64,000 nucleotides of DNA from JBKCUK01 sp046318415 (GTDB lineage Bacteria; Pseudomonadota; Alphaproteobacteria; Caedimonadales; Caedimonadaceae): contig JBKCUK010000006.1 in the NCBI GenBank assembly GCA_046318415.1, positions 1-64,000 on the forward strand. Reading direction: 5' to 3'. The notes under the pieces are model-generated. The model saw only the letters and a program-made list of their open reading frames with translations. It searched no databases and was not told where the DNA came from. Position 1 is the stretch's first letter. Every line of letters starts with the position of its first letter. A program made the position numbers and the translations under genes. Positions 24,986 to 34,480 of this stretch are shown here, piece by piece.

Positions 24986-26884
24986 ATGTGTGGCATCACC
25001 GGTTTTAAGTTACGCTCGCCCGTTGCTGAAAATCAGCTGCGTTCTGCTTTGACCAACATGACCGATGCCCTGCAGCACCGCGGCCCCGATGGCAGTGGTG
25101 CATGGGTGGATACCGCGCGGGGGATGGCCCTTGGCCACCGGCGTCTTGCCATCTTGGACCTCTCGCCCTTGGGCGCGCAACCGATGGTCAGCCACCATGG
25201 CCGCTATGTGATTGTTTTTAACGGCGAAGTCTACAATGCGCCGGATCTGCGCCGCCAACTTGAGGCTGAAGGTGCCGTCTTTCGAGGGTCATCGGACACG
25301 GAAGTCATGCTTGAGGCCATCGCCAATTGGGGTCTTGAGCGTGCAATTGCTCAGTTTTTAGGCATGTTCGCCTTTGCGGTGTATGACCAAGAAGAAGACA
25401 TTCTAACCCTGGTGCGCGACCGTTTGGGGGTGAAGCCCCTTTATTGGACACAAAATGCCCAGGGCTTTGCGTTTGCCTCTGAGCTGAGAGCGCTTAGGGT
25501 GGCACCGTGGAGCGCGCGTGAGGTGAATCCTCACGCCCTTGAGGCCTATCTCAATTTAAGTTTTGTTCCAGGTGAGCATTCAATTTTAAAAGGGATTCAG
25601 CGCTTGCCGCCCGGGCACATGCTGCGTTTAAGGCCCGATGGTCGGTGTGAAATCTCTTGTTATTGGCGGATTCAAGATGCAGCTTTAGGCGTTGTGCATA
25701 GCCCTGATCTAAGGTCTGCGGCAGACATCTCACAAGAATTCAAACATCTTGTAGATGATGCGGTCAAGCGACGCTTGCTGTCGGACGTACCTTTGGGTGC
25801 TTTTCTATCGGGCGGGATCGACAGCTCAACTGTGGTGGCCCTCATGCGCCGCCACGTGCCCCATCGGGTGCGCACTTTTTCCATCGGATTCGATGTGGCG
25901 ACCCATGATGAGGCGGATCATGCGGCTGCCGTTGCAAGGGCGCTGGACACGGACCACACCGCCTTTTGTCTCAGCGCAAAGGATGCCGAGTCTGCAGTCC
26001 AAAAACTGCCCGACATTGCCGATGAGCCCTTGGCCGACGCCTCGCTGATTCCCACCATGCTGGTGGCCAGTCTCACACGGCAGCATGTGACGGTTGCCCT
26101 CAGTGGTGATGGCGGCGACGAGCTCTTAGGCGGCTATGCCCGGCACGCTTTTGCGCAAAGCCTTTGGCCGAAGATAAACGGTTTGCCGCCTGTTCTGCGG
26201 CAAAGCATGGGGCGCGTGCTACAGGCTCTCCCTTCAGGCTTGATTGAGAGAACCCTCTCGCATGTGCGAGGGCACCCCATACAACTACACGGGCGACTGC
26301 AAAAGCTTGCGGTGGCACTGCAGGCGTCAACTTTGCAACAAGCTTATCTGAGTTCCCTTCACCCCTGGCAGATGGCTGGGTTTCACTGGCCGCTGCACAC
26401 CCAGCCGGGACTGAGTCCGCTTGCGCAAATGCAGGCCTGGGATGGCGCCTTGTATCTGCCCGATGATGTGCTGGCCAAGGTGGATCGTGCCACCATGCAT
26501 GTGGGTTTGGAGGCGAGAGAGCCCCTCTTGGATCACCGTTTGGTGGAGTTTTGTTGGCGCTTACCCGATGCCATGCGCCGCAGCCATGGGGGCGGTAAGG
26601 TATTGTTACGGCAGATTTTGCAAAAACATGTGCCCTTATCCCTGATCGATCGACCCAAAACCGGTTTTAGTGTGCCCCTTGAGGTATGGCTTCGAGGTGG
26701 GCTAAGGGAAATGGTGGGCGATCTGATGGGTCTGTATGCGCCCGAGTTAGAGGCCCACTGGCCACGTCCGGCGCGTTTAAAACTATGGGATGATTTTCAA
26801 GCCCACAAAAACACCCACAGCCAGGGACTGTGGGTGCTGATGGTGTACCTATTGTGGCGTCAGCGCTGGCTGAACAATGGTTGA
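24986..26884 (+). CDS. asnB: Asparagine synthetase (glutamine-hydrolysing)
   Basis: 632 residues. Starts MCGITGF, where Cys2 is the class II amidotransferase nucleophile once Met is removed. The glutaminase domain carries LQHRGPDGSG, GHRRLAILD and FNGEVYN. The synthetase domain carries LSGGIDSSTVVALM (ATP-PP loop) and SGDGGDELLGGY. Makes asparagine from aspartate, glutamine and ATP. Proteins of this size also occur in surface-polysaccharide clusters as amidotransferases; here there is no such neighbour, so a metabolic role is favoured. Confidence 0.93.
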   Translation: MCGITGFKLRSPVAENQLRSALTNMTDALQHRGPDGSGAWVDTARGMALGHRRLAILDLSPLGAQPMVSHHGRYVIVFNGEVYNAPDLRRQLEAEGAVFRGSSDTEVMLEAIANWGLERAIAQFLGMFAFAVYDQEEDILTLVRDRLGVKPLYWTQNAQGFAFASELRALRVAPWSAREVNPHALEAYLNLSFVPGEHSILKGIQRLPPGHMLRLRPDGRCEISCYWRIQDAALGVVHSPDLRSAADISQEFKHLVDDAVKRRLLSDVPLGAFLSGGIDSSTVVALMRRHVPHRVRTFSIGFDVATHDEADHAAAVARALDTDHTAFCLSAKDAESAVQKLPDIADEPLADASLIPTMLVASLTRQHVTVALSGDGGDELLGGYARHAFAQSLWPKINGLPPVLRQSMGRVLQALPSGLIERTLSHVRGHPIQLHGRLQKLAVALQASTLQQAYLSSLHPWQMAGFHWPLHTQPGLSPLAQMQAWDGALYLPDDVLAKVDRATMHVGLEAREPLLDHRLVEFCWRLPDAMRRSHGGGKVLLRQILQKHVPLSLIDRPKTGFSVPLEVWLRGGLREMVGDLMGLYAPELEAHWPRPARLKLWDDFQAHKNTHSQGLWVLMVYLLWRQRWLNNG

Positions 26885-26908
26885 CGTCAGCCCCTTCGGT
26901 TGGCGCCC

Positions 26909-27703
26909 TTAGTTGAATCTCACAGCCGGAACATAGGCAGCAGATGCATTGTACTTGCCTTCTGATTGAAGGAGTCTATCCACAATTTCCTCAAACAAGT
27001 CATCCAGCGAGGCCTCGACAATCAGGTAGGGGTCCTGTTGAAGGCGTTGGTAAAGGTTGAACTTAGCTTTTCTCAAGAGGGGAGAGTCATTTTTAAGATT
27101 AAATTTTGCAATCATACCTGGCCATTGGGTTTGGTCTCCGCCATCAAGATCATCCTCAAGCGCTGCCAAGCCCAGTTCCTTGACTTTCTCCACAATCAGG
27201 CAGCACTGGAGGTTAAATTCATTGCGGCTTCGATAAAATTTCTGTGCAGCTTCGGCCACATTTTCGCGGTGCGTTGGAAGATAGTAGTAAGCCAAAAATG
27301 CTTCATGAAGCTTTTGAGAATCTTTCCAGAGTTTGTTGCTAAGGGCGTTCAAAACATCCCAATTTGTCTTTGTATACACCAGCGGTGTTGCGGCCAGATG
27401 ATCAAAAAAATCACGCTGGCGATAATGATACTTATTCATGTCCTCAAATAGGTCCACCGGTTTTACACCCTGTGGCGTTGTCTGATGGAAATAAGGCTGC
27501 ACCACGATATCCTTGTACTTCCCATGTTCGCCTTTTGGATCAATCCAGTCGGGCGCACCAAAGATGTCAATAATCGAGGAAGACCCCTGAATGTTTGGGC
27601 TCGGGTGGGCTTGTCCTGATGCCTCTTCAGCAATCCCAGTGGCGGCGGCCGTGTTGGCGGCAAATAAGCTTAAGGCAAGAATCGAGGCGCGGAAAATCAG
27701 CAT
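26909..27703 (-). CDS. Exported protein of unknown function
   Basis: 264 residues from the ATG at 27703, which has AAGGA eight bases upstream and begins a clear signal peptide (MLIFRASILALSLFAANTAAA). A start 42 bases earlier is open but unsupported. The mature part is mixed-charge and helical: IIDIFGAPDWIDPKGEHGKY, then HYRQRDFFDHLAATPLVYTK, a Cys pair in NLQCCLIVEKVKELG and a C-terminal DPYLIVEASLDDLFEEIVD. No family recognised. Could be periplasmic or secreted. Convergent with asnB. Confidence 0.75.
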   Translation of the reverse strand: MLIFRASILALSLFAANTAAATGIAEEASGQAHPSPNIQGSSSIIDIFGAPDWIDPKGEHGKYKDIVVQPYFHQTTPQGVKPVDLFEDMNKYHYRQRDFFDHLAATPLVYTKTNWDVLNALSNKLWKDSQKLHEAFLAYYYLPTHRENVAEAAQKFYRSRNEFNLQCCLIVEKVKELGLAALEDDLDGGDQTQWPGMIAKFNLKNDSPLLRKAKFNLYQRLQQDPYLIVEASLDDLFEEIVDRLLQSEGKYNASAAYVPAVRFN

Positions 27704-27963
27704 AATGTTATCCTTGTGAAATGTGACACGATAAGTTGTTAGCAAATAGGCTTACATTGAGTCAAGATAATCTTGCCAAGAGAGAGGTTCTTGATATCTT
27801 GTTTTTGGGTAGAGGACAGTTGCTTATCAAAAGGGAATGATTTCAGGACTACCATTCTTTTATGTAGGGTAAACCTGAAATTTTTCTGTCAAATCTTTGT
27901 GTTTAATTTGAGGAGATGATAAATACTTTTCTCTTTTTTCATGCCGGTAGACAGCGGGAAACT

Positions 27964-28137
27964 CTATTCCTTTGTTCCAGATAAATCCTCATCGGTGATA
28001 ACAAAGCCGTCATCGTGGCGCGAGAGGAGGCCGGGCCCCTTTTTGAGGCCCCCTTGATCTGGGTATTCCATGGGTTTTGACGGCACGTTCTGACAGCCTG
28101 CCAGCAGAATCACGAACCAGGGAGAGAATCGTCGCAT
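27964..28137 (-). CDS. Small lipoprotein
   Basis: 57 residues. MRRFSPWFVILLAGC has a basic start, hydrophobic stretch and lipobox LAGC; the mature part is short and polar (QNVPSKPMEYPDQGGLKKG...). The ATG at 28137 is chosen because AAGGATGG lies at a suitable distance and the lipoprotein signal starts there; longer starts would run into the porin gene. It follows the porin by 25 bases on the same strand, so they are probably co-transcribed. Confidence 0.7.
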   Translation of the reverse strand: MRRFSPWFVILLAGCQNVPSKPMEYPDQGGLKKGPGLLSRHDDGFVITDEDLSGTKE

Positions 28138-28162
28138 TCTTATGCCATCCATCCTTAGGTTG

Positions 28163-29746
28163 TTAGAACTTAATACGTGTCCCCAGCATATAGACATCAA
28201 TGGGTTTGAAGCTATACCTTTCGACACTTTCCGTTGCTGACTTGGGGTTGATATTATAATTGCTGATATCTTTACGCTGGCTTGCCGTCAAGCCGCGAAG
28301 ACGGGTACCCGTTAACTTGTGGCGCTGCCAGGCAAAATAAATTTCCATACCCAGCTTGCTGACGTTTTGAACGGCATAAAGTCCCAAAACCCACGCCTTG
28401 TTGCGGTTGTCTGCTGCATAGCGTTGGCGCAGGTTTTTTTGCACGGTGCGCGTGTTTAAGTCGCTGGCTTCAGAGGGATTGGCGTCCCCAGCATAAAGGG
28501 CCTTTGCCCTGAAATAGCCCACTGCAAACGCGGTTTTGCCCATGGCAAAAAAGTCGTCTTGATAGCCAAGCTTGGTGCCCCAAAGGTGGCCATTTTTGCG
28601 TTTTTCTGGGGTGGTGACGTGATTCTTTTCCTGGGCATAGCCACCGCTGAGGCTGATGCCAACGGGGAACAAGACGGCAAGAGAGCCACCCAATTGGGTG
28701 ACTTTCTTCAAATTAGCTTTGGGTAGGTTATGAACTCTGTCTTGATCCCAAGCGCCCACTCTTACCGCGTGGGGATCCACGTACCAACCGAGGGCCGCGG
28801 CTACTTTGGTCTTGTTCCACTCGCGGGCATAGCGCACGCCAAAGTCGCGACGTTTGTGGTTGATGTGGGCAACCGAGAAGGTCAAGCCTGCCCACTCAGG
28901 CGTGTCATAGCGCACCCGGTCCAAACGTTTGGAGCCCAGCACATCGATGGTGACATCGCCCACCCGAAGGGTTCTTTTGTAGAGTTTTTTTGGTAGGGGT
29001 TTGTTTTCCTTGCCAATGGCAAAGCGTACACCGCCTGCTTGGGTGTCCACCTCGATGCCCTCTTGAACCACCGTGGTGCCGGAAAGATCAGCGTGGGACG
29101 TGCGGTGAGAAGCAGTCTCCCCCTGACCCAGCGAGATTTTCCCAACTTTGGTGTTGAGATAGGCATCTAAAATGCGGTCCGTAAAGGTATCGGCCTTCGC
29201 GCTGGCCATGTTCTGTTTGATGTCCACATTGGCGCTGTTTTCTGAGACCACTTGGTACTCGATGATGCCGCCCGCTTTGATGTTTTCATTCAGCTTGGCC
29301 TCGCCAGTGAAGCGTAGGCGTGTTGCAGTGTTGTTATTGTCGACATGTTTGACTTCTTTTTCATGTCCGTTGTTGTACAACACGGCTGCCCGGTTGACTT
29401 GCCCGTAAATGGCCAACTTGACCTTGTCATTACTGCTGACAACTGTGCGGTCGGCCGCTGCTGGTGTGGTCGCGGGAGAAGCAGAGGCGCTTGCCACTGT
29501 TTGGGGAGCAGGCATTGCTGCCGTCTGGACGGAGGCATCCACCCCTGCAGGGATCTTCTGGGCTTGGTGTTTTTGCTCTTGGGTGGCTGCCATCTGGTCC
29601 AGGCGTTTCACCAGCACGTCCAGTTGCGCCTTCAGCGCATGGACTTGTTGCCGTAACTGTTCGGTTTCAGTATCTGCAAGGGCTGTGCTGGATCCAGCTG
29701 TGCTGAGAAGGCATGCGCTAAGGAAATAGCGGCTCAATTTTTTCAT
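28163..29746 (-). CDS. Outer-membrane porin with coiled-coil N-terminus
   Basis: 527 residues. Signal peptide (FLSACLLSTAGSSTALA), a short heptad-like helix (QLRQQVHALKAQLDVLVKRLDQM), an Ala/Pro-rich linker and then a long beta-rich region starting KLAIYGQVNRAAVLYNNG, with strands such as TRLRFTGEAKLNENIKAGG, WAGLTFSVAHINHK and a C-terminal DVYMLGTRIKF ending in Phe, as expected for a BAM substrate. Resembles alphaproteobacterial porins with a periplasmic helical spacer that may bind peptidoglycan. Substrate selectivity unknown. Confidence 0.88.
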   Translation of the reverse strand: MKKLSRYFLSACLLSTAGSSTALADTETEQLRQQVHALKAQLDVLVKRLDQMAATQEQKHQAQKIPAGVDASVQTAAMPAPQTVASASASPATTPAAADRTVVSSNDKVKLAIYGQVNRAAVLYNNGHEKEVKHVDNNNTATRLRFTGEAKLNENIKAGGIIEYQVVSENSANVDIKQNMASAKADTFTDRILDAYLNTKVGKISLGQGETASHRTSHADLSGTTVVQEGIEVDTQAGGVRFAIGKENKPLPKKLYKRTLRVGDVTIDVLGSKRLDRVRYDTPEWAGLTFSVAHINHKRRDFGVRYAREWNKTKVAAALGWYVDPHAVRVGAWDQDRVHNLPKANLKKVTQLGGSLAVLFPVGISLSGGYAQEKNHVTTPEKRKNGHLWGTKLGYQDDFFAMGKTAFAVGYFRAKALYAGDANPSEASDLNTRTVQKNLRQRYAADNRNKAWVLGLYAVQNVSKLGMEIYFAWQRHKLTGTRLRGLTASQRKDISNYNINPKSATESVERYSFKPIDVYMLGTRIKF

Positions 29747-29985
29747 GGCAACCTCCCTGTGGTTTTATCTGTATGGGCGCGATGAATTTATTGTTTGTTT
29801 AACCATAACAGGCTTTTTAAATTTTAGAAGGATTTAAGTTTAATTTTAATAGAATTAAGCCTGGATGGGGGCAGAAAAGATTTGTGGGTTTGGGGGTCAT
29901 TAGCATCGCAAAAGTAAAAGCGAGGGGGGAATGGGCCGGCATGCACATTCCCCATTTTGGGTTGTATTAATTTTTATTTTAATTT

Positions 29986-30327
29986 TTATTTTAATTTTTT
30001 CAGGGCGCGTTTAAGCTTTTTTTTGGCCTTCTCTTTTTTGTCTTTTGCCTTATCAATCATGCCCTCTAAATGCGCATTGGCGTGAACAAGTTGCGTTTTG
30101 GCTTTGATCTCTAGGACCTTAGCCTCTTCTTTAATCAACGTTTCTGCCTGACGGAGGGTGTCTTTAATCACATCTTGTGTCCGGGGTTTATCAGCTTCAA
30201 ATCCCTCTTCAACCGAGGCTGAAGTTACATGCATGGTTTGGGCGGTGGTGCTTTCGTCCTCGCGCAGGTCCGATGCAAAGACTTGAGTTGCGCTGAGGGC
30301 GGCAAGACCAATCAAAATGCGGTTCAT
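29986..30327 (-). CDS. Exported Lys-rich helical protein (paralogue A)
   Basis: 113 residues from the ATG at 30327, which starts a signal peptide (NRILIGLAALSATQVFASDLRE). The upstream part of the open frame has no signal. The mature protein is a single long helix (VIKDTLRQAETLIKEEAKVLEIKAKTQ...) ending in a dense Lys tail (KDKKEKAKKKLKRALKKLK). The adjacent gene at 30514 is a clear paralogue. Function unknown; the basic tail could bind polyanions such as LPS, nucleic acid or host membrane. An AT-rich 12-bp repeat (AATTTTTATTTT) surrounds the stop codon. Confidence 0.75.
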   Translation of the reverse strand: MNRILIGLAALSATQVFASDLREDESTTAQTMHVTSASVEEGFEADKPRTQDVIKDTLRQAETLIKEEAKVLEIKAKTQLVHANAHLEGMIDKAKDKKEKAKKKLKRALKKLK

Positions 30328-30513
30328 GGGAAAACTCCTTTTATCGTCTATTTCTCTGTGCCTTATTGTCCACATCAGGAAGGTTGTAATAGGTGGGTCT
30401 TCGTAAGGCAACAAAAAAGCATCGACAAACGGCAAAGCCCTTGTCAGCGCATCATATATAAAAGGAGAGAAGGGGAGCCATGGCCCCCCTTGAGGCTCGT
30501 GATACTGTTCTAA

Positions 30514-30849
30514 TTAGAGATATTTTTTCTTGTGACGCTTCAGCTTTTCTTTTGCTTTTTTATGTTTTTTCTTAGCCTTTTCTTTTTTCTCATCGAGGTG
30601 AGCGTTCAAACGATACAGTTCTGCTTTGGCGCGTAATTCCAACGTCTGGGCCTCTTCTTTGGCATAGTCCCCCATTTTATGAAGGGTATCTTTAATGACT
30701 TCTTCCGTGTGGGGTGGTTTTTCTGGGGTAGGCTGGGCGGGTACGGCCAGCGCTGGTGCGGGGTGGGAAGATTCCATTTCCTCACGTAGATCCGAGGCAA
30801 AAACTTGAGTTGCGCCGAAAATCAATGCAACTCCAAGAATAATTCTCAT
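30514..30849 (-). CDS. Exported Lys-rich helical protein (paralogue B)
   Basis: 111 residues. Shares with paralogue A the signal peptide end TQVFASDLRE, the helix VIKDTL..(A/G)..KEEA..LE(I/L)(R/K)AKxx, the xxNAHL(D/E) segment and a C-terminal KKEKAKKKHKKAKEKLKRHKKK tail (given here in part). GGAGA lies seven bases before the ATG. The two genes are tandem, same strand, 186 bases apart, so they arose by duplication. No known family; not obviously homologous to histone-like proteins because it carries a signal peptide. Confidence 0.78.
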   Translation of the reverse strand: MRIILGVALIFGATQVFASDLREEMESSHPAPALAVPAQPTPEKPPHTEEVIKDTLHKMGDYAKEEAQTLELRAKAELYRLNAHLDEKKEKAKKKHKKAKEKLKRHKKKYL

Positions 30850-31073
30850 TTCAAATCTCCTGAATCAATTAAATAAATATCGAGATATATATTGATTCAG
30901 AATTAGTTCATTTTAAATTACTGATCGATTTTAAATATATTACTTCATTCAACTAGATGTGGCTGTCACATAAACGTTTTGGGTGGGTGGGGGTTAATGG
31001 TCAACGAAACCAAAGGGAATAAAATGGCATCCCTTTGACGTGGAGATGGCTGAAAAGGTGATGAGGGAGAAAA

Positions 31074-31328
31074 CTAATCCTGATCGAGAGGCGTGGTCTT
31101 GGTGCCTGCCACAGTCCCTTCTGGCCCAGTTACCACTTGTTCGACTTTTAATTGCGCTTCTTTGAGAAGGCTCTCGCACCGGGCGCGTAGCCGATCGCCT
31201 GTCTCGTAGGCTTTAATGGCATCTTCCAGGGGCATTTTGCCCTCTTCCAGGCGGCGCACTAAAGCCTCGAGTTCGCGCAACGCCTCCTCAAAGGTCATTT
31301 CCTGAATTTCTGGCTTCTGCTCGCTCAT
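31074..31328 (-). CDS. xseB: Exodeoxyribonuclease VII small subunit
   Basis: 84 residues, usual for XseB. MTFEEALRELEALVRRLEEG and LEDAIKAYETGDRLRARCESLLKEAQLKVEQV match the two-helix family pattern. With XseA (not in window) forms a nuclease that degrades single-stranded DNA. Follows etfA by 48 bases on the same strand. A weak hairpin (8-bp arms at 31008 and 31030) lies beyond its stop. Confidence 0.93.
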   Translation of the reverse strand: MSEQKPEIQEMTFEEALRELEALVRRLEEGKMPLEDAIKAYETGDRLRARCESLLKEAQLKVEQVVTGPEGTVAGTKTTPLDQD

Positions 31329-31376
31329 GGTTTACCTTTTCCAACGCTTTTGCTTGGGAAGTCCCCTCGCGTGAAC

Positions 31377-32309
31377 TTAGCGAAGGGCTTCAATCATTTC
31401 CGGCACAACTTGGAAAAGATCGCCCACAATTCCATAATCTGCAACTTGGAAAATGGGTGCATCTGCATCTTTGTTGATGGCCACGATCACTTTGCTCTCT
31501 TTCATGCCGGCCAGGTGCTGAATAGCACCGGAAATGCCAACGGCAATGTAAAGCTGAGGTGCCACCACCTTACCTGTCTGACCCACTTGATAATCGTTGG
31601 GAACAAAGCCTGCATCCACGGCGGCTCGAGAAGCGCCGACAGCGGCATTCAAGCAGTCCGCCAGATTTTCGATCAACTTGAAGTTTTCTGCACTGCCAAC
31701 ACCACGACCGCCCGAGACAACCACGCGCGCGGCCGTCAGTTCTGGGCGGGCGCTCTCGCTTTGGCTGCGCGAGATAAACTTGGTCGAAGGTGCGCTGACG
31801 TTGCCGGTCCAGCGCTCGATACCGCAGGGGGTGTCTTTGCTTTTGACGGCGGCAAAGCTGGTGGGGCGAATGGTCATGACCTTGAGGGCATCCTCACTTT
31901 TCACGGTCGCCAGGGCATTGCCAGCATAGATGGGGCGCACAAAAGTCTCGGCATCGAGAATTTCCATTACATCCGAGATTTGGGCCACATCCAAAAGAGC
32001 CGCTGCCCGTGGCATGACGTTTTTACCACTGGTGGTTGAGGGGGCCATGATGTGGCTATACTGGGAGGCCAAAGCGACAATCACTTGGCTGAGGGGTTCG
32101 GCAAGGCCTTCTGCAAGACTTGGATGATCGGCCCAAATCACCTGGGTCACGCCCTCAAGTTTCGCCGCCGCTTGGGCAGCGCCTTCGGCTTGGTGGCCCG
32201 CAACCAGCACGTGAATGTCCTGGCCAAGAACTTGTGCAGCGCCAACGGCATTTGCGGTGGCAGGGCGCAGGTCAGCCTGGGTGTGTTCAGCAATAACAAG
32301 GATAGCCAT
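31377..32309 (-). CDS. etfA: Electron transfer flavoprotein, alpha subunit
   Basis: 310 residues, normal length. N-terminal domain begins MAILVIAEHTQADLRPAT. The C-terminal FAD domain shows VVSGGRGVGSAENFKLIENLAD, VGQTGKVVAPQLYIAVGISGAIQHLAGM and a closing DADAPIFQVADYGIVGDLF, which hold FAD. Accepts electrons from acyl-CoA and other dehydrogenases and passes them to ETF:quinone oxidoreductase. Its ATG lies one base after the etfB stop, so the pair is translationally coupled. Confidence 0.96.
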   Translation of the reverse strand: MAILVIAEHTQADLRPATANAVGAAQVLGQDIHVLVAGHQAEGAAQAAAKLEGVTQVIWADHPSLAEGLAEPLSQVIVALASQYSHIMAPSTTSGKNVMPRAAALLDVAQISDVMEILDAETFVRPIYAGNALATVKSEDALKVMTIRPTSFAAVKSKDTPCGIERWTGNVSAPSTKFISRSQSESARPELTAARVVVSGGRGVGSAENFKLIENLADCLNAAVGASRAAVDAGFVPNDYQVGQTGKVVAPQLYIAVGISGAIQHLAGMKESKVIVAINKDADAPIFQVADYGIVGDLFQVVPEMIEALR

Positions 32310-32310
32310 G

Positions 32311-33060
32311 TTAGATTACTCCTGCTTCATCGCGAAGACGACGGACCAGATCCGCCACATCCGGAACTTTAATGCCTGCCTTGCGCACAGGAGGTTCGGT
32401 GACCTTCATCAGTTTAAGGCGGGTCTTGAGGGCGAGGCCCAAGCTTTCCAGTTGGATGACTTCGAGCGGCTTTTGTTTTGCCTTCATAATATTGGGTAGC
32501 GAGGCATAGCGCGGTGTGTTGAGGCGAAGATCTGTTGAAATGATGCCGGGAAGAGGGAAGCTTAGGGTCTCAAGCCCTCCATCAACCTCACGGGTCACGG
32601 TTGCTTCATGGCCGTTCATCTCGACCTTTGAGGCGAAGGTTGCCTGGGGCCAGCCCAACAGACCTGCCAACATCTGCCCCGTTTGATTCGAGTCGTCATC
32701 GATGGCTTGTTTGCCTAGAATCACCAGGTTAGGTGACTCTTTTTGCACAATGTGGTGAAGAATTTTCGCCACATTCAGTGGCTCAAGATTTTCCTCCGTC
32801 TGGATCAGGATGGCGCGGTCTACCCCCAAAGCTAATGCTTGGCGAAGGGTTTCTTGACTCATGGCGGTGCCAATGGAGACCACAACCAATTCCGAGGCGA
32901 GACCTTTTTCTTTCAGGCGAATCGCCTCTTCAACGGCGATCTCATCGAAGGGATTCATGGACATCTTGACGTTGGCTAAATCCACGTCGGTTTGGTCTGC
33001 TTTGACCCGCACACGCACGTTGTAGTCAATGACCCGTTTAACAGGAATAAGAATTTTCAT
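32311..33060 (-). CDS. etfB: Electron transfer flavoprotein, beta subunit
   Basis: 249 residues. MKILIPVKRVIDYNVRVRVK, NPFDEIAVEEAIRLKEKG and VILGKQAIDDDSNQTGQMLAGLLGWPQATFASK are the conserved beta-subunit blocks, including the AMP-binding loop and the recognition-loop region. Forms the soluble ETF heterodimer with the downstream etfA product. First of the etfB-etfA(-xseB) set. Confidence 0.96.
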   Translation of the reverse strand: MKILIPVKRVIDYNVRVRVKADQTDVDLANVKMSMNPFDEIAVEEAIRLKEKGLASELVVVSIGTAMSQETLRQALALGVDRAILIQTEENLEPLNVAKILHHIVQKESPNLVILGKQAIDDDSNQTGQMLAGLLGWPQATFASKVEMNGHEATVTREVDGGLETLSFPLPGIISTDLRLNTPRYASLPNIMKAKQKPLEVIQLESLGLALKTRLKLMKVTEPPVRKAGIKVPDVADLVRRLRDEAGVI

Positions 33061-33147
33061 CTTTTGTTATGACCTCTTTTGAAAGGGCTTTTTTTCATTA
33101 AAGGTGAGGATGGGCAAAAGTGCAAGATCCTGACGCGCGTTTGGCGC

Positions 33148-33181
33148 GAAAAGATGCAGGTTGAGATGGGCTCAACCTGCA
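33148..33181 (-). terminator. Likely terminator of ald
   Basis: An 11-bp perfect stem (33155-33165 with 33171-33181, five-base loop) lies 18 bases beyond the ald stop and is followed on the minus strand by TCTTTTC, a short U-rich tract. Confidence 0.65.
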
Positions 33182-33199
33182 GATCTTCAGGAAGTTCGG

Positions 33200-34312
33200 T
33201 TACAGGACCTCTTGGATGGGGGTGTAGGATTCGCCCAAATCGCGGGCTACAGCCTCGTGGGTGATAGCACCTTTGGCCACGTTCAGGCCATTGCGCAGGT
33301 GCACATCCTCATGAAGTGCCTTTTGATAGCCCTTATTCGCCAAGTCCAAGACGAAGGGCAGGGTCGCATTGTTGAGGGCAAAAGCCGATGTGCGTGCCAC
33401 AGCGCCGGGCATGTTGGTGACGCAATAATGGACCACATGATCCACCACATAGGTGGGATCCGCGTGGGTTGTGGGGCGTGATGTCTCGGCACAACCACCT
33501 TGGTCAATGGCCACATCGACCAGAACAGAGCCAGGGCGCATTTGCTGAATCATCTCCCGGGTAATCAGGCGAGGCGCTGCAGCACCAGGGACCAAAACCG
33601 CACCAATCACGGCATCGGCGCCGATGATGGCGCGCTCGATGGCAGCGGTTGTGGCATAAACCGTATTGATGCGTGCCCCAAACATGGCGTCCAGATTTTC
33701 AAGACGAGCCATGGACTTATCAATAATGGTGACCCGCGCTTCCATTCCCATGGCCATGCGGGCAGCACTTAAGCCCACTACGCCGCCACCGACGATGACC
33801 ACATGGCCACGCTCGGTTGAGGGCACGCCGCCCAATAACACCCCTGAGCCGCCTGAATATTTCTCAAGGCAACGGGCGGCCACTTGGATGGACATGCGGC
33901 CTGCCACCTCACTCATGGGACGCAGCAGAGGCAAACCGCCGCGATTTTCGGTGACGGTTTCATAAGCGATAGCAATAGCTTTCGATTTCAGGAGGCCGGC
34001 TGCTTGTTCGGGATCGGCGGCAAGGTGCAAATAGGTGAATAGCACTTGGTTTTCCCGCAGCATGGCGCATTCTTGGGGTTGCGGCTCTTTAACCTTGACG
34101 ATCATGTCCGTTTGGGCAAACACATCGGCAGCACTAGGGCAAATCTTGGCACCAGCCGCCTGGTACATGGCATCATCACAGCCAATTCCAAGGCCAGCTC
34201 CTGTTTCCACAAAAATCTCGTGGCCGGCAAGGCTTAATTCCTTGACGCTTCCTGGTACCAGGCCAACACGATACTCATGGGTTTTAATTTCCTTTGGCAC
34301 ACCAATACGCAT
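33200..34312 (-). CDS. ald: Alanine dehydrogenase
   Basis: 370 residues, typical. MRIGVPKEIKTHEYRVGLVP, MIVKVKEPQPQECAML (catalytic Lys), FTYLHLAADPEQ (catalytic His), and the NAD site VVIVGGGVVGLSAARMAMGM are all present, with VDVAIDQGGCAETSRPTTH later. Interconverts L-alanine and pyruvate plus ammonium with NAD. With putA it points to amino acids as carbon and nitrogen source. Divergent from the secreted protease gene. Confidence 0.95.
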   Translation of the reverse strand: MRIGVPKEIKTHEYRVGLVPGSVKELSLAGHEIFVETGAGLGIGCDDAMYQAAGAKICPSAADVFAQTDMIVKVKEPQPQECAMLRENQVLFTYLHLAADPEQAAGLLKSKAIAIAYETVTENRGGLPLLRPMSEVAGRMSIQVAARCLEKYSGGSGVLLGGVPSTERGHVVIVGGGVVGLSAARMAMGMEARVTIIDKSMARLENLDAMFGARINTVYATTAAIERAIIGADAVIGAVLVPGAAAPRLITREMIQQMRPGSVLVDVAIDQGGCAETSRPTTHADPTYVVDHVVHYCVTNMPGAVARTSAFALNNATLPFVLDLANKGYQKALHEDVHLRNGLNVAKGAITHEAVARDLGESYTPIQEVL

Positions 34313-34406
34313 CGAAGTTTACTCCTTTGAGTTGTTGTGGATGCAGCCCCAGCTATATCCCTTATGGTTCACTCTGAAAAGGGAGAAAACGAGAGAGACG
34401 GAATTG

Positions 34407-34435
34407 TTGACTTGTGTTGTCAAAAAGTCTATTTT
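34407..34435 (+). promoter_or_regulatory. Sigma-70-type promoter of the secreted protease
   Basis: TTGACT (34407-34412), 17-base spacer, TATTTT (34430-34435). A transcript would start near 34442, about 40 bases before the ATG at 34481, supporting that start over the upstream in-frame ATGs. Confidence 0.65.
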
Positions 34436-34480
34436 GTCACGTTAGGTTTTGACGACATGGGGTTGGGAAAGACGCAAATT

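Noticed and set aside
31350..32039. 229-codon plus-strand frame opposite etfA
   Set aside because: Antisense shadow of a clearly conserved gene; its product shows no family pattern.
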